Below are positions 16,865 through 25,970 of a stretch of 64,000 nt of DNA, one piece after another. Source of the DNA: Oscillospiraceae bacterium (GTDB lineage: Bacteria; Bacillota; Clostridia; Oscillospirales; Oscillospiraceae). Where the stretch lies: contig WRAO01000011.1 of the NCBI GenBank assembly GCA_009780175.1, forward strand, positions 19,868 through 83,867. The letters run 5' to 3'. The stretch's first letter is position 1. Each line of letters opens with the position of its first letter. The position numbers were made by a program, and so were the translations under genes. The notes beneath the pieces were generated by a model. It was not told the DNA's origin and searched no databases. It saw only the letters and a list, made by a program, of their open reading frames with translations.

Positions 16865-17851
16865 TCAAAGGGCGTAGGTATGGACCCCGTCTTTGCTGTG
16901 TCGTTGTAATCTCCCCTGCAACACCAGATGGTCAATGTGTGAAATTGCTTCTCCTACGGCGAACCATCGCTGGCCGGGCGGGAAGTCGGCCCAGCTTTTG
17001 GCGCGGATCGACCAGTGCATTTTAGAGGCGATTTCGTAGCCAGTACTATACGGGTTTTCCTGTACGATGTTCAGAACGTCATCAAGTCGCTCTTCGTGGT
17101 GTTTGAGCAGTTCCGGAATCCGTTTTTCGAGCGTGCCTTCGTTCTGCCTGTGTCCTGTCAGTACGGTATTCACGTTGAGGCTAGAGATTTTGTGCAGGCT
17201 TGCGAAATAGTGACTGAGCGGGTCCTCCAGTTCTCGCCACCACGCGATGTTAGGAGTGATGTCGAACAGGAGGTGGTCGCCGGTGAAGAGGATGTTGTGT
17301 TGGCGTTCATACAGGCAGATGTGCCCTGGGGTGTGGCCCGGGGTTGAGACGACTTCCCAAGTCCATTCGCCGTAGCGCAGTATGTCGCCGTCGTGGAGGG
17401 AGGTGACTTCGAACAGGCCTTCGGAGATGAATTTTCGAGCTGGGTTAGCGAGGCGCGTCTCGGTCAATTTTTCCTCCGGGTAGCCCTCTTGGCGAAATCT
17501 GCTTTCCCCGTCATTCCACCACTGCGTGTCGCCGGCGGACATGACGTTTCGGAATATCTCCGCGTCCGCGTGTCCCATGTAGACCTTGGAGTCTGCGGAG
17601 ATAGTCTGTGAAATGAGACCTGTGTGGTCCGCATGGACGTGGGTGGCTAGAACATCGGTTTTGTCCATGTCGAGCCCCAGCTCTCTGATGCCTCTGCGCA
17701 AGGTGTCCAGACATTCGGGGCGATTAAAGCCGGTGTCAATGATTAGACTGCGCTGTGGGGACACGATGACATAGCTGTTGAGCCACTTCAAGGGATTACC
17801 AGGGAGGTCTACCTGGAGTCTGTATAAATTGCCGTGGATTTGTTTTATCAT
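16865..17851 (-). CDS. MBL-fold metallo-hydrolase
   Basis: 328 residues. Seen: N-terminal beta-lactamase fold with the dinuclear metal motif THVHADHTGL (about residue 78), TPGHTPGHICLY, FTGDHLLFDITPNI and VLTGHRQNEG, then a C-terminal helical/winged-helix part (about 245-328) as in LACTB2-type proteins. Substrate unknown; relatives hydrolyse thioesters, phosphodiesters or RNA. AAGGAGAG lies upstream of the ATG at 17851; the frame is open for 57 more codons but these overlap the upstream gene's end. Likely last gene of a run with the SPL protein and the hexose mutase. Confidence 0.88.
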   Translation of the reverse strand: MIKQIHGNLYRLQVDLPGNPLKWLNSYVIVSPQRSLIIDTGFNRPECLDTLRRGIRELGLDMDKTDVLATHVHADHTGLISQTISADSKVYMGHADAEIFRNVMSAGDTQWWNDGESRFRQEGYPEEKLTETRLANPARKFISEGLFEVTSLHDGDILRYGEWTWEVVSTPGHTPGHICLYERQHNILFTGDHLLFDITPNIAWWRELEDPLSHYFASLHKISSLNVNTVLTGHRQNEGTLEKRIPELLKHHEERLDDVLNIVQENPYSTGYEIASKMHWSIRAKSWADFPPGQRWFAVGEAISHIDHLVLQGRLQRHSKDGVHTYAL

Positions 17852-17867
17852 GCGACTGTCCCTCTCC

Positions 17868-18752
17868 TTAAAAAAACGTAATCTGCGGCGGCTTATAGGG
17901 ACGCTTGTAGTCCTCGGTGATGCTTGGCATCTTATAGCGGAGGCCTCGTTTTTGGCATTCCTCGGCGAAGCGTTCGTGGAGTTGTTTTGCGTGGGGGCTG
18001 GCACAGGAGTAGCGGTCGCCAAAGCGTTTGGCGTATTGTTCGCGGAGGCCGGGAAATTGTTTGGCTAGTTGTTGATAGAAATACTCTCTCTGCCCTGCCC
18101 GGAGCGTTACGCCGAAGGCGGGGTAGATGTATTTTGCGCCGTTGTCGTGGGCCAGCCGGACGATGTTGAGGATGTTCTCCTCTGTGTCTGTGATCCACGG
18201 GAGGACGGGCATAAGGAGGACGCCAGCATAGATGCCTTTGTCGGAGAGGGCTCTCAGGGCGCGGAAACGGTCGCTGCTAGGGACGACGTGAGGTTCGATC
18301 TGTTTACTCAGCGCGTCGTCCGCTGTGGTGATGGTCAGTTTGACGAGCACCGGGGCCTGTGTTTGGATGTCTTGCAGGACGTCGATGTCTCTTGTGATGA
18401 GGGGACTTTTGGTTGCGACTGCTACGCCGAACTCGTAGGCGAAGAGGAGTTCTAGGGCGTGGCGGGTTAGGCTCTGGGTCTGTTCGAAGGGGTTGTAGGG
18501 GTCGGACATGGCGCCGGTTGCGACGACACCTTTTTGCACTTTGCGGTTTAGATCGTCTCTGATGATTTGGAGGGCATTTTCTTTGGCGCGAACGCGATCA
18601 AAGTTGTCGATGCGGTAGCAGAGGCTCCTGCTGTCGCAATAGATGCAACCGTGGCAGCAGCCTCTGTAGATGTTCATCGTATAGTCCGCGCCGAACCACG
18701 CGCTGGCGTGTTTCGTCTTGGTGACGATGGTTTTTGCGGGGATATAGTCCAC
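17868..18752 (-). CDS. SPL-family radical SAM protein
   Basis: 294 residues with the radical SAM cluster motif CxxxCxxC in GCCHGCIYCDSR (about residues 32-40), followed by ATGAMSDPYNPFEQ, GVAVATKSPLITRDIDVL and PVLPWITDTEENI, the pattern of Rv2578c-type/spore-photoproduct-lyase-like radical SAM proteins. These lack the DNA-repair features of true SplB and their reaction is not established. The start is GTG at 18752, five bases after the upstream gene's stop; its ribosome binding site is weak, suggesting translational coupling. Confidence 0.85.
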   Translation of the reverse strand: MDYIPAKTIVTKTKHASAWFGADYTMNIYRGCCHGCIYCDSRSLCYRIDNFDRVRAKENALQIIRDDLNRKVQKGVVATGAMSDPYNPFEQTQSLTRHALELLFAYEFGVAVATKSPLITRDIDVLQDIQTQAPVLVKLTITTADDALSKQIEPHVVPSSDRFRALRALSDKGIYAGVLLMPVLPWITDTEENILNIVRLAHDNGAKYIYPAFGVTLRAGQREYFYQQLAKQFPGLREQYAKRFGDRYSCASPHAKQLHERFAEECQKRGLRYKMPSITEDYKRPYKPPQITFF

Positions 18753-18757
18753 CTTGA

Positions 18758-20470
18758 TTAGCCGCGCAGGGTTTCGGCGTAGACCTCGCAGCGCCGGACG
18801 GTTTCTTGACAGGCGGCGCGGTCTTTGCCTTGGGCGAGGATATAGACCTTTACCTTTGGCTCCGTGCCGGAGGGGCGGACGAGGAAATTAGTGCCGTCCG
18901 CCAAGGTGAAGCCGAGGACGTTGGAGCCGGAGAGTTCCATTGCGTTCTCAACGCCATTAGTGGTGCTTTTGCCGCTTTGATAATCGCAGATGGTTACTAC
19001 CTGTTGTCCGCCGATTTCGGTGGGTGGGCTGGTGCGGAGCGTATCCATGAGGGCCTGCATTTTTTGCAGGCCGTCGTAGCCGGGCATGACGAGGTTGAGT
19101 GTGTGTTCTTCGTAGTAGCGACCGAGGGTCTGGAAGTGTTCCTCCAAGCCGTCGATCAGGGTCATGCCGCGGGTTTTGTACCATGCCGCCATTTCGGCGA
19201 TGATGAGGGAGGCAGTAACGGCGTCTTTGTCTTTGACGAAGGTGCCGATCATATAGCCATAGGATTCTTCGTAGCTGAAGATGACCGTTTTACTGTCTCC
19301 CAGCGCTGTGGCTTTTTCCGCCATGTTTTTGAAGCCGGTGAAGGTTTTGTAGGCCGCGAGGCCTTCGCGTTTGGCGATGTCCATCGACATCTCGGTTGAG
19401 ACGATGCTTTGGATGAAGGCGGCGTTTTGTGGTAGGGTGCCCGCCACTTTTTTGGCGGCGATGAGGTAGCCGAGGAGGAGGACGCCCATTTGGTTGCCGC
19501 TGATCATTTGATAGTCGCCATTGTGGCGGACCATTGCGCCGACGCGGTCGGTGTCGGGGTCGGTGCCGATGATGAGTTCGGCCTTATTGGCGCGGGCGAG
19601 TTCTAGGGCTAGGGTGAAGCCCTCCGGATCTTCTGGGTTGGGGCTTTTTACGGTTGCGAAAGTACCGTCTGGCACCATTTGGGCGGCGACGGGGAGGATG
19701 TGTTGGAAGCCGATGCGGCGCAGGGCTTCTGGCACGACGATGCGGCCTGTGCCGTGGAAGGGGGTGTAGACGATTTTGAAGGTATCGGCGACTTTTGCGA
19801 CGCTGCCTTGGTCTACGGATTCGTTGAGCACGGCTTCGAGGAATTCTTCGTCCGCCTCGGGACCGAGGATGGTGATGCGCCCTTCGTCTATGGCGGTTTG
19901 ATAGTCCATGGTTTTAACGCCTGCGAAGAGGTCGATCTCCGCCATGCGTGCGGCGACGACTTTGGCGAAGCTGGTTGGGAGTTGGGCGCCGTCTGACCAG
20001 TAGACTTTGTAGCCGTTGTAGGCGGGAGGGTTGTGGCTGGCGGTGATGTTGATGCCCGCTGTGGCGCCATAGCGCGGAATAGCGAAGCTGAGTTGGGGGG
20101 TGGGGCGCATGTCGGGGAAAATCCGGACATGTACACCGTTTGCCGCCATGACGGAGGCGGCTTCTTTGGCGAAGAGGTCGGAGTTGATGCGGCAGTCGTA
20201 TGCGATGACGACACCGGCTTTTGCCGCCGCCTCACCCTCTGCCGAAATCACCTCGGCGAAGCCTTGGGTGGCGTGGCGGATGACGTGGACATTCATGCGG
20301 GCGAGGCCCATGCCCATGATTCCGCGCAGACCCGCTGTGCCAAAGGCGAGGGGGGCGTGGAAGCGTTCTTTGATTTCTTGGTCGTCGGATGCTATGGCGT
20401 CGAGTTCCGCGCGCTCCTCTGGAGTGAGGGCTTTGGCGAGGCGCCAGTTTTCGTAGGTTTCTCTATACAA
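18758..20470 (-). CDS. Phospho-sugar mutase (phosphoglucomutase/phosphomannomutase)
   Basis: About 570 residues, alpha-D-phosphohexomutase family, PgcA-like. Interconverts hexose 1- and 6-phosphates. Seen: FGTAGLRGIMGMG, the phosphoserine loop TASHNPPAYNGYK (about residue 145), metal loop GTDPDTDRVG, sugar-specificity loop SYEESYGYMIG and the phosphate-binding C-terminal RPSGTEPKVKVY. Best start is the TTG at 20470 with AGGAGG six bases before it, giving a family-like N terminus (YRETYENWR); an ATG at 20485 lacks a ribosome binding site. It overlaps the DUF2007 gene by eight bases. Confidence 0.92.
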   Translation of the reverse strand: MYRETYENWRLAKALTPEERAELDAIASDDQEIKERFHAPLAFGTAGLRGIMGMGLARMNVHVIRHATQGFAEVISAEGEAAAKAGVVIAYDCRINSDLFAKEAASVMAANGVHVRIFPDMRPTPQLSFAIPRYGATAGINITASHNPPAYNGYKVYWSDGAQLPTSFAKVVAARMAEIDLFAGVKTMDYQTAIDEGRITILGPEADEEFLEAVLNESVDQGSVAKVADTFKIVYTPFHGTGRIVVPEALRRIGFQHILPVAAQMVPDGTFATVKSPNPEDPEGFTLALELARANKAELIIGTDPDTDRVGAMVRHNGDYQMISGNQMGVLLLGYLIAAKKVAGTLPQNAAFIQSIVSTEMSMDIAKREGLAAYKTFTGFKNMAEKATALGDSKTVIFSYEESYGYMIGTFVKDKDAVTASLIIAEMAAWYKTRGMTLIDGLEEHFQTLGRYYEEHTLNLVMPGYDGLQKMQALMDTLRTSPPTEIGGQQVVTICDYQSGKSTTNGVENAMELSGSNVLGFTLADGTNFLVRPSGTEPKVKVYILAQGKDRAACQETVRRCEVYAETLRG

Positions 20471-20789
20471 GGTCGTCCTCCTCATATCCGTCTTCTGCGA
20501 TTTCGCCTTCCAGCATACCGATGGCGTCTTCTAGGCGGGTGATGGGTACATAGAGATCGATCCCGGTGCCGGAGATGCCGATGATGACGCGACCGAAGGA
20601 GCCGCCGTTGGGGTATTGCGTCACGACGGGGATGCCTTCGGATTCGAGCATGCTGATGACGATCTGCCCCTCTAGGTCTACTGCGCTCAAGTGGACCAGG
20701 AATGCTGGTTCTATGGGCTTTCCGTTTTCATCATTGGGCCAAGGGAGTCCTTTTGTTGGTTTACCGAAGCTCCAGTTTTCAAAGGCCAT
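20463..20789 (-). CDS. DUF2007-like small protein
   Basis: 108 residues. Seen: a beta-alpha core with LEGQIVISMLESEGIPVVTQYPNGGSF and IDLYVPITRLEDAIGML, which resembles the DUF2007 putative signal-transducing domain, preceded by a Pro/Lys/Asn-rich N terminus and followed by a very acidic tail. AAAGGAGG precedes the ATG. Function unknown. It is the first gene of the minus-strand run ending in the MBL hydrolase, with an eight-base overlap into the mutase. TATACT preceded by TGA lies upstream as a possible extended -10. Confidence 0.75.
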   Translation of the reverse strand: MAFENWSFGKPTKGLPWPNDENGKPIEPAFLVHLSAVDLEGQIVISMLESEGIPVVTQYPNGGSFGRVIIGISGTGIDLYVPITRLEDAIGMLEGEIAEDGYEEDDLV

Positions 20790-20867
20790 GGTGTGGGGCC
20801 TCCTTTTTTGTTTTGGAATTAGTATATCATGAATAGGTGTTTTTCTCTATACTGTGTACCGTTCTTT

Positions 20868-21310
20868 TTTATTAGCCTGCGGCTCGCTACGCTCGTTTCG
20901 CTGAGGCGACCTACTTTTTTGCATCGCGCAAAAAAAGTATGCAAAAAAAGCGATTTAGGGGCTTCGCCCCTAAAGACCCCTTTTTGACTTTTGGTTTGTG
21001 TGCGTTCAAGTCAAGTGGTTCCGCCTGCCGGCGGAGGTTTAGGTCGCTTTCTGGCGTACGCGTTCCTGTGCGGTAGGTGCGATCGAATGTGCGGTGCTCT
21101 TCGCACTGCATTCCCATCCGCCGGCCGAGGCGGAAGACATGCGTTGTGTTTCGCTGTGCATAAAAGTTAAAAGGAAGAGATCTTTAAGAGAAACCATTCG
21201 GTTTCTCTTAAATCGCCTTTTTGCTTCTTTTTGGCGAAACAAAAAGAAGGCCCGTCCGGCAGGACATTCAGCCTGCGAGCCCGCAAGGCTCATAAATAGC
21301 CCTATGGCAA
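20868..21310. repeat. Mosaic intergenic repeat, copy B
   Basis: No gene is supported here. Contains GCCTGCGGCTCG with CTCGTTTCGCTGAGGCGAC, TTTTTGACTTTTGGTTTGTG, GGTTCCGCCTGCCGGCGGAGG with TTAGGTCGCTTTCTGGCGTA, TGTGCGGTAGGTGCGATCGA, AAAAGGAAGAGATCTTTAAG and the hairpin TTTAAGAGAAACC-ATTC-GGTTTCTCTTAAA (21183-21212). Ends like copy A (AATAGCCCTATGG). It also appears to be two head-to-head units. Confidence 0.78.
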
Positions 21311-21323
21311 TAAGAAAAGAGAA

Positions 21324-21350
21324 AGACCCGGCACAAATGCGCCGGGCCTT
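21324..21350 (-). terminator. Terminator of murA
   Basis: On the minus strand AGGCCCGGC, eight-base loop, GCCGGGTCT followed by TTCTCTTTTC; begins eight bases after the murA stop codon. Confidence 0.82.
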
Positions 21351-21357
21351 TTTTATT

Positions 21358-22659
21358 TTACGATATCGCCCGCAGATTCGAGGTATGATCCGGCTCGACG
21401 GGGGCCAGCAAATAGTCGATGTCTGCTCCGAGGCCTTGCATTTTTTCGACGAGGTCTTCATAGCCCCGTTCGATGTAGTGGATCTGCTCTACGATTGTCT
21501 CGCCTTGGGCGGCTAGGCCCGCGATGACGAGAGCTGCACCTGCCCTAAGGTCACAGCAGGAGACGGGTGCGCCGGTGAGGCCAGTGACGCCTTCGATGAC
21601 GGCTGTTTTGCCGTCTACCTGGACTGTTACGCCCATTTTTTTGAGCTCGTCCAGATAGCGATAGCGGTTGTCCCAGATGCTCTCGGTGATGATGCTGGTG
21701 CCTTGTGCTAGACAGAGCGCGATGCCGATTTGGGGTTGCATATCTGTCGGGAAGCCGGGATAGGGCATGGTTTTGATGTTGGTGCGGTGGAGCGGGCCGT
21801 CTCGTTTGACGAGGACCGCTTCGCCGAGGTCTTTTACGGTGACGCCCATCTCTTGGAGTTTGGAGGTGATACACTCCAAGTGTTTGGGGATTACATTTTT
21901 AACGAGTACTTCCCCACCGACGGCGGCCACTGCCGCCATGTAGGTACCGGCTTCGATTTGGTCGGGGATGATGGAGTAGGCGCCGCCGGTGAGCTGGCCT
22001 GTGCCGTAGACGCGGATTACGTTGGTTCCGGCGCCGCGGACGTCTGCGCCCATGGAATTGAGGAAGTTTGCGAGATCTACGATGTGCGGTTCGCGGGCGG
22101 CATTTTCGATGGTAGTTTTGCCTTTGGCGAGCACGGCAGCCATCATAATATTCATGGTTGCGCCGACGCTGACGACGTCGAGATAGACCGCGTTGCCGGT
22201 GAGACCGTCTGGGGCTTTGGCATAGACCATGCCAGCTTCGACTTCGACTTTGGCGCCGAGGGCGTTGAAGCCTTTGATGTGTTGGTCAATCGGGCGGGCG
22301 CCGAGGTCGCAGCCGCCGGGCATGGAGACTTCAGCGTGGCCAAAGCGGCCCAGGGCCGCACCGATTAAATAGTAAGAAGCGCGGATCTTCCGCATGAGTT
22401 CAGAGGGGACACCGGTCTGCCGGGCTTGGCTACAGTCAATATCTATTGTGCTGCGGTTAACTCTGCGGATGGTCGCGCCCATTTGCTCCAGAATATTGAG
22501 GAGCAGCGACACATCGCTGATGCGGGGTACGTTTTCCAGACGGCAGACTCCATCGACCAGCAGGGCGGCGGGGATGATGGCAACTGCGGCGTTTTTCGCG
22601 CCGCTGATTTCCACTTCGCCATATAAGGGCTTGCCGCCTTTGATGAGATATCGGTCCAA
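21358..22659 (-). CDS. murA: UDP-N-acetylglucosamine 1-carboxyvinyltransferase
   Basis: 433 residues. First committed step of peptidoglycan synthesis, transferring enolpyruvyl from PEP to UDP-GlcNAc. Seen: IKGGKPLYGEVEISGAKNAA at the N terminus, the active-site loop MPGGCDLGARPIDQHI with the catalytic Cys retained (the residue alkylated by fosfomycin), DQIEAGTYM, GFPTDMQPQ, ESIWDNRYRY and DLRAGAALVIAGL. It stands alone between its own promoter and terminator. Third codon positions are C-rich, as in other minus-strand genes right of 16 kb. Confidence 0.96.
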   Translation of the reverse strand: MDRYLIKGGKPLYGEVEISGAKNAAVAIIPAALLVDGVCRLENVPRISDVSLLLNILEQMGATIRRVNRSTIDIDCSQARQTGVPSELMRKIRASYYLIGAALGRFGHAEVSMPGGCDLGARPIDQHIKGFNALGAKVEVEAGMVYAKAPDGLTGNAVYLDVVSVGATMNIMMAAVLAKGKTTIENAAREPHIVDLANFLNSMGADVRGAGTNVIRVYGTGQLTGGAYSIIPDQIEAGTYMAAVAAVGGEVLVKNVIPKHLECITSKLQEMGVTVKDLGEAVLVKRDGPLHRTNIKTMPYPGFPTDMQPQIGIALCLAQGTSIITESIWDNRYRYLDELKKMGVTVQVDGKTAVIEGVTGLTGAPVSCCDLRAGAALVIAGLAAQGETIVEQIHYIERGYEDLVEKMQGLGADIDYLLAPVEPDHTSNLRAIS

Positions 22660-22738
22660 GTATTCACCTTCTCACTTTGGTCATTTCTTGCGATTAGTAT
22701 GTCCAGCGAGAGTTCTTCTCACGCGCTTTTTCTCAAAG

Positions 22739-22767
22739 ATTATATCAATTAATTCCGGAAAAAGCAA
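22739..22767 (-). promoter_or_regulatory. Promoter of murA
   Basis: On the minus strand TTGCTT, 17 bases, TATAAT; about 80 bases before the murA ATG. Confidence 0.7.
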
Positions 22768-22903
22768 CAAATAAAATCAACGAACTGTAACAATTCTGCA
22801 ACAATACTCTGCAGCGTGTTACAGCATTCATCTGCTTCTTTTCTTTTTCCCTGTTTCGTAGTATACTGATAGACTACCTTTTACATATAGGCAGGGCCTG
22901 AAT

Positions 22904-23590
22904 ATGGATATTACACTCCGCAAAATTAATCGCGCCGAGGTGCTCAGATATCTCGGTTATGGCGACAACGCGCCGGACGCTTTGGTGGCGGCACAACTCG
23001 ATGAGGCCGAAACCATTGTCCGGCGTTTGGCAAAGCCGCGCGTATTGTATCGCCTGTTTGACCTGGAGCCTGCGGGCGAGACTCTTCGCGTCCGGGGCAC
23101 GGCGCTGGACCTTGCGGGCGAGGCCATTCTGGCGCATCTTGCGGGAGCGGATCAGTGTGTCCTCTTGGTTGCCACGCTGGGCATGGCGGTGGAACGGGAG
23201 ATTTTTCGGTTGCAGGTGGTGGATCTCGCGCTCGCGACGGTGGTAGATGTTACGGCGAGTGCGGCGATTGAGCAGGTTTGCGACCAGGTACAGGAGGAAC
23301 TTGCGGAGATGACCGCGTCCAAGGGGCGGTTTTTGACTACGCGTTTTTCGCCCGGATACGGAGATATGCCACTCTCGCTCCAACAGCCTTTTTGCAGCGT
23401 CTTGGACGCCGGGAAAATCGGGGTGACGGTTTCGAAGTTTTATTTATTGACACCGCGGAAGTCGGTGACAGCTGTTTTTGGGATTTGTCGTGAGCCGGTT
23501 TCGGCTCCGTTGAAAGCTTGTGCGCTTTGCGCCATTGCGGATACTTGTAGTTTGAGAAAGGCTGGGACGTCCTGTGGGAAGTTTGATTGA
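22904..23590 (+). CDS. Methionine synthase reactivation-domain protein
   Basis: 228 residues. Similar to the stand-alone form of the MetH activation (AdoMet-binding) domain, which supports reductive methylation of oxidised cobalamin. Seen: LATVVDVTASAAIEQVCDQ, the signature RFSPGYGDMPLSLQ (about residue 148), LLTPRKSVTAVFGI, and a Cys-rich C terminus (CALCAIADTCSLRKAGTSC) that could hold a metal or Fe-S cluster. It overlaps the start of the MetH core by 17 bases, which lacks this domain, so the two proteins probably act together. TATACT at 22862 is a possible -10. Confidence 0.88.
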   Translation: MDITLRKINRAEVLRYLGYGDNAPDALVAAQLDEAETIVRRLAKPRVLYRLFDLEPAGETLRVRGTALDLAGEAILAHLAGADQCVLLVATLGMAVEREIFRLQVVDLALATVVDVTASAAIEQVCDQVQEELAEMTASKGRFLTTRFSPGYGDMPLSLQQPFCSVLDAGKIGVTVSKFYLLTPRKSVTAVFGICREPVSAPLKACALCAIADTCSLRKAGTSCGKFD

Positions 23591-25970
23591 TCTTAAAAGT
23601 CGGTGCGCCGAGGGCACGGCACCCTACATTTTGTTGGACGGCGGAATGGGGACGATGCTGCAACAGGGCGGGCTTTGCGCCGGAGAGAATCCTGTGGCGG
23701 CGAACATTACCCGGCCGGAGTTAGTGGAGTCCATCCACCGCGCCTATGTGGAGGCCGGGAGCGATATCATCCTCACGAACACCTTTGGGGCCAGCCGGAA
23801 GAAGCTGTTGGATACGGACTATACGCCAGCCGAGGTGATCGGTGCCGCTGTGCGGGTGGCGCGGCGGGCGGCGGACGACCGGGCTAAAGTCGCCCTCGAC
23901 ATCGGGCCTTTGGGTGAGCTGCTTTCCCCGCTCGGCACTTTGACCTTTGACGAGGCTTATGACTTATTCCGGGAGCAGATCGAAGCGGGCGCCGAGGCTG
24001 GGGCGGACCTTGTGTTTATCGAGACGATGACGGATTTGCAGGAGGTTCGGGCGGCCTTGCTTGCCGTGAAGGAGTGCTCTGATCTGCCGGTGTTTGTGAC
24101 GATGAGTTTTGAGCCGTCTGGGCGGACGTTTACGGGGGTTTTGCCGGAGAGTTTTGCCATCGTTGCGACGGGTCTGGGGGCGGATGCGATAGGGGTCAAC
24201 TGCTCTATGGGGCCGGATCAGATGGTGGATGTGGTGGATCGGATTTTGCGCCATACGGATTTACCGGTGATTGTCAAGCCCAACGCAGGATTGCCGGACC
24301 CGTTTACCGGGGCGTATGACATGGCGGCTGATGTCTTTGCGGAGTCGATCGAAGTTTTGGCCGCTATGGGTGCAAGTATCCTCGGCGGATGTTGCGGGAC
24401 GAGCCCTGCGTATATCGAGGGGCTGCGAGCGCATTTTGCGAACGATACCCGGCCTAAACTGGGCAAGCGTCCGCGGCAAAGTCTCGTTTGCTCGGCGTCG
24501 AAACTGGTCGTCATTGATGGCGTGCGGGTGATCGGGGAGCGGATCAATCCTACGGGAAAGCCGGAGTTTCGGCGGGCGCTCGGAGAGGGGAATCTGGATT
24601 ACATCTTAGAACAGGCCATCAGCCAAGAGACGGCTGGGGCGGATTTGCTGGATGTGAATGTCGGTTTGCCGGGGCTGGACGAGCCGCGGACGATGGCGGA
24701 TGTGGTCAACGCGATTCAAGCGGTGACGGGGCTGCCCTTACAGGTTGACTCGTCGGATCCGGCGGCTTTGGAGGCGGGGCTGCGCGCGTTTTGCGGGAAG
24801 GCGATTGTCAACTCGGTGAACGGGGACGCGGCGGTGTTAGATCGCGTGTTGCCCTTGGTGAAGAAATATGGCGCGGCGGTGGTCGGGCTGACCCTCGATG
24901 AGGCGGGACTGGCGGAGACGGCGGAGCGGAAACTCGCAATTGCGCGGCGCATTTTGGATGCGGCGATTGCACACGGGATTCCGAAGGAAGATGTTTATAT
25001 TGACTGCCTCACACTCACCGTCTCGGCTCAGCCGGAGGGGGCGGTGCAGACGCTGCGGGCGGTGCGAACCGTGCGCGAGGAGCTGGGACTGCAGACGGTG
25101 CTTGGGGTATCGAACATTTCCTTTGGGCTGCCGAACCGGGAGTTGGTGAATCAGACGTTTTTGACCGCCGCGCTGGAGGCGGGGTTGACTTTGCCGATTC
25201 TCAATCCGAACAGCCGGTTGATGATGGATGCGGTGTCCGCGTTTCGGCTGCTCCATGGGGCCGATCCGGACGGGGCGGGATTTATTGCGCGGTTTGCGGA
25301 TGCGTCGGAGCGTGAGGCCGTGCCGTCTGCCACCACCGGGACTCCCATCGGCGATATTGGTCAGGCAATTGCACGGGGGCTGAAGGAGGATGCGCGGCGG
25401 ATTACGGCGGAGTTGATGCAGGCTATGCCGGAGATGGCGGTGGTGCAGGAGCATCTCATCCCGGCGCTGGACAGTGTGGGGCGGCAGTTTGAGGCGGGGA
25501 CGCTCTTTTTGCCGCAGCTTCTCAACGCGGCAAGCGCGGCTGGAGAGGCGTTTGAGGTAGTGAAGCAACGGCTCGCGCAGAATGGCGGGGCGACGATTGA
25601 CAAGGGCACCATCGTCCTCGCGACAGTGCGGGGGGACATTCATGATATTGGCAAAAATATTGTGAAGGTGATTTTGGAGAATTACGGGTATCGCGTCATT
25701 GACCTCGGACGGGACGTTTTGCCAAAACGGGTTGTGGAGGCGGTTCTCAAGGAGCAGGTAAAGCTTGTCGGGCTGTCCGCCTTGATGACGACTACGCTGG
25801 GGGGCATGGCGGAGACGATTCGGGCACTGCGGGCGAGCGGGCATGCTTGCAAGATCATGGTGGGCGGCGCAGTATTGACTGCGGATTACGCCGCCGAGAT
25901 CGGCGCGGATTATTACGCGAAGGACGCGAACGAAGGCGTGGCAATTGCGCGGGAGGTATTCGGTGAATAA
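23574..25970 (+). CDS. metH: Cobalamin-dependent methionine synthase, short form
   Basis: 798 residues from a GTG start. Seen: homocysteine S-methyltransferase barrel (about 1-290) with LLDGGMGTML and zinc cysteines in GVNCSMGP and GGCCGTS; pterin-binding barrel (about 310-560) with VIGERINPTG and DVNVGLPG; B12 cap (about 590-670); B12-binding domain with RGDIHDIGKNI (His near 690) and SALMTTTLGGM. The AdoMet activation domain of full-length MetH (about 1200 residues) is missing and is provided by the preceding gene. It methylates homocysteine using methyl-THF. It overlaps its neighbours on both sides, indicating a tight operon. Confidence 0.95.
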   Translation: MGSLIDLKSRCAEGTAPYILLDGGMGTMLQQGGLCAGENPVAANITRPELVESIHRAYVEAGSDIILTNTFGASRKKLLDTDYTPAEVIGAAVRVARRAADDRAKVALDIGPLGELLSPLGTLTFDEAYDLFREQIEAGAEAGADLVFIETMTDLQEVRAALLAVKECSDLPVFVTMSFEPSGRTFTGVLPESFAIVATGLGADAIGVNCSMGPDQMVDVVDRILRHTDLPVIVKPNAGLPDPFTGAYDMAADVFAESIEVLAAMGASILGGCCGTSPAYIEGLRAHFANDTRPKLGKRPRQSLVCSASKLVVIDGVRVIGERINPTGKPEFRRALGEGNLDYILEQAISQETAGADLLDVNVGLPGLDEPRTMADVVNAIQAVTGLPLQVDSSDPAALEAGLRAFCGKAIVNSVNGDAAVLDRVLPLVKKYGAAVVGLTLDEAGLAETAERKLAIARRILDAAIAHGIPKEDVYIDCLTLTVSAQPEGAVQTLRAVRTVREELGLQTVLGVSNISFGLPNRELVNQTFLTAALEAGLTLPILNPNSRLMMDAVSAFRLLHGADPDGAGFIARFADASEREAVPSATTGTPIGDIGQAIARGLKEDARRITAELMQAMPEMAVVQEHLIPALDSVGRQFEAGTLFLPQLLNAASAAGEAFEVVKQRLAQNGGATIDKGTIVLATVRGDIHDIGKNIVKVILENYGYRVIDLGRDVLPKRVVEAVLKEQVKLVGLSALMTTTLGGMAETIRALRASGHACKIMVGGAVLTADYAAEIGADYYAKDANEGVAIAREVFGE

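Noticed and set aside
16495..21310. CRISPR array
   Set aside because: Repeats are long, few, in both orientations and not regularly spaced; no cas genes.
22660..22903. SAM or cobalamin riboswitch upstream of the methionine genes
   Set aside because: The likely -10 is only about 40 bases before the ATG, leaving no room for a riboswitch; no S-box or B12-box motifs seen.
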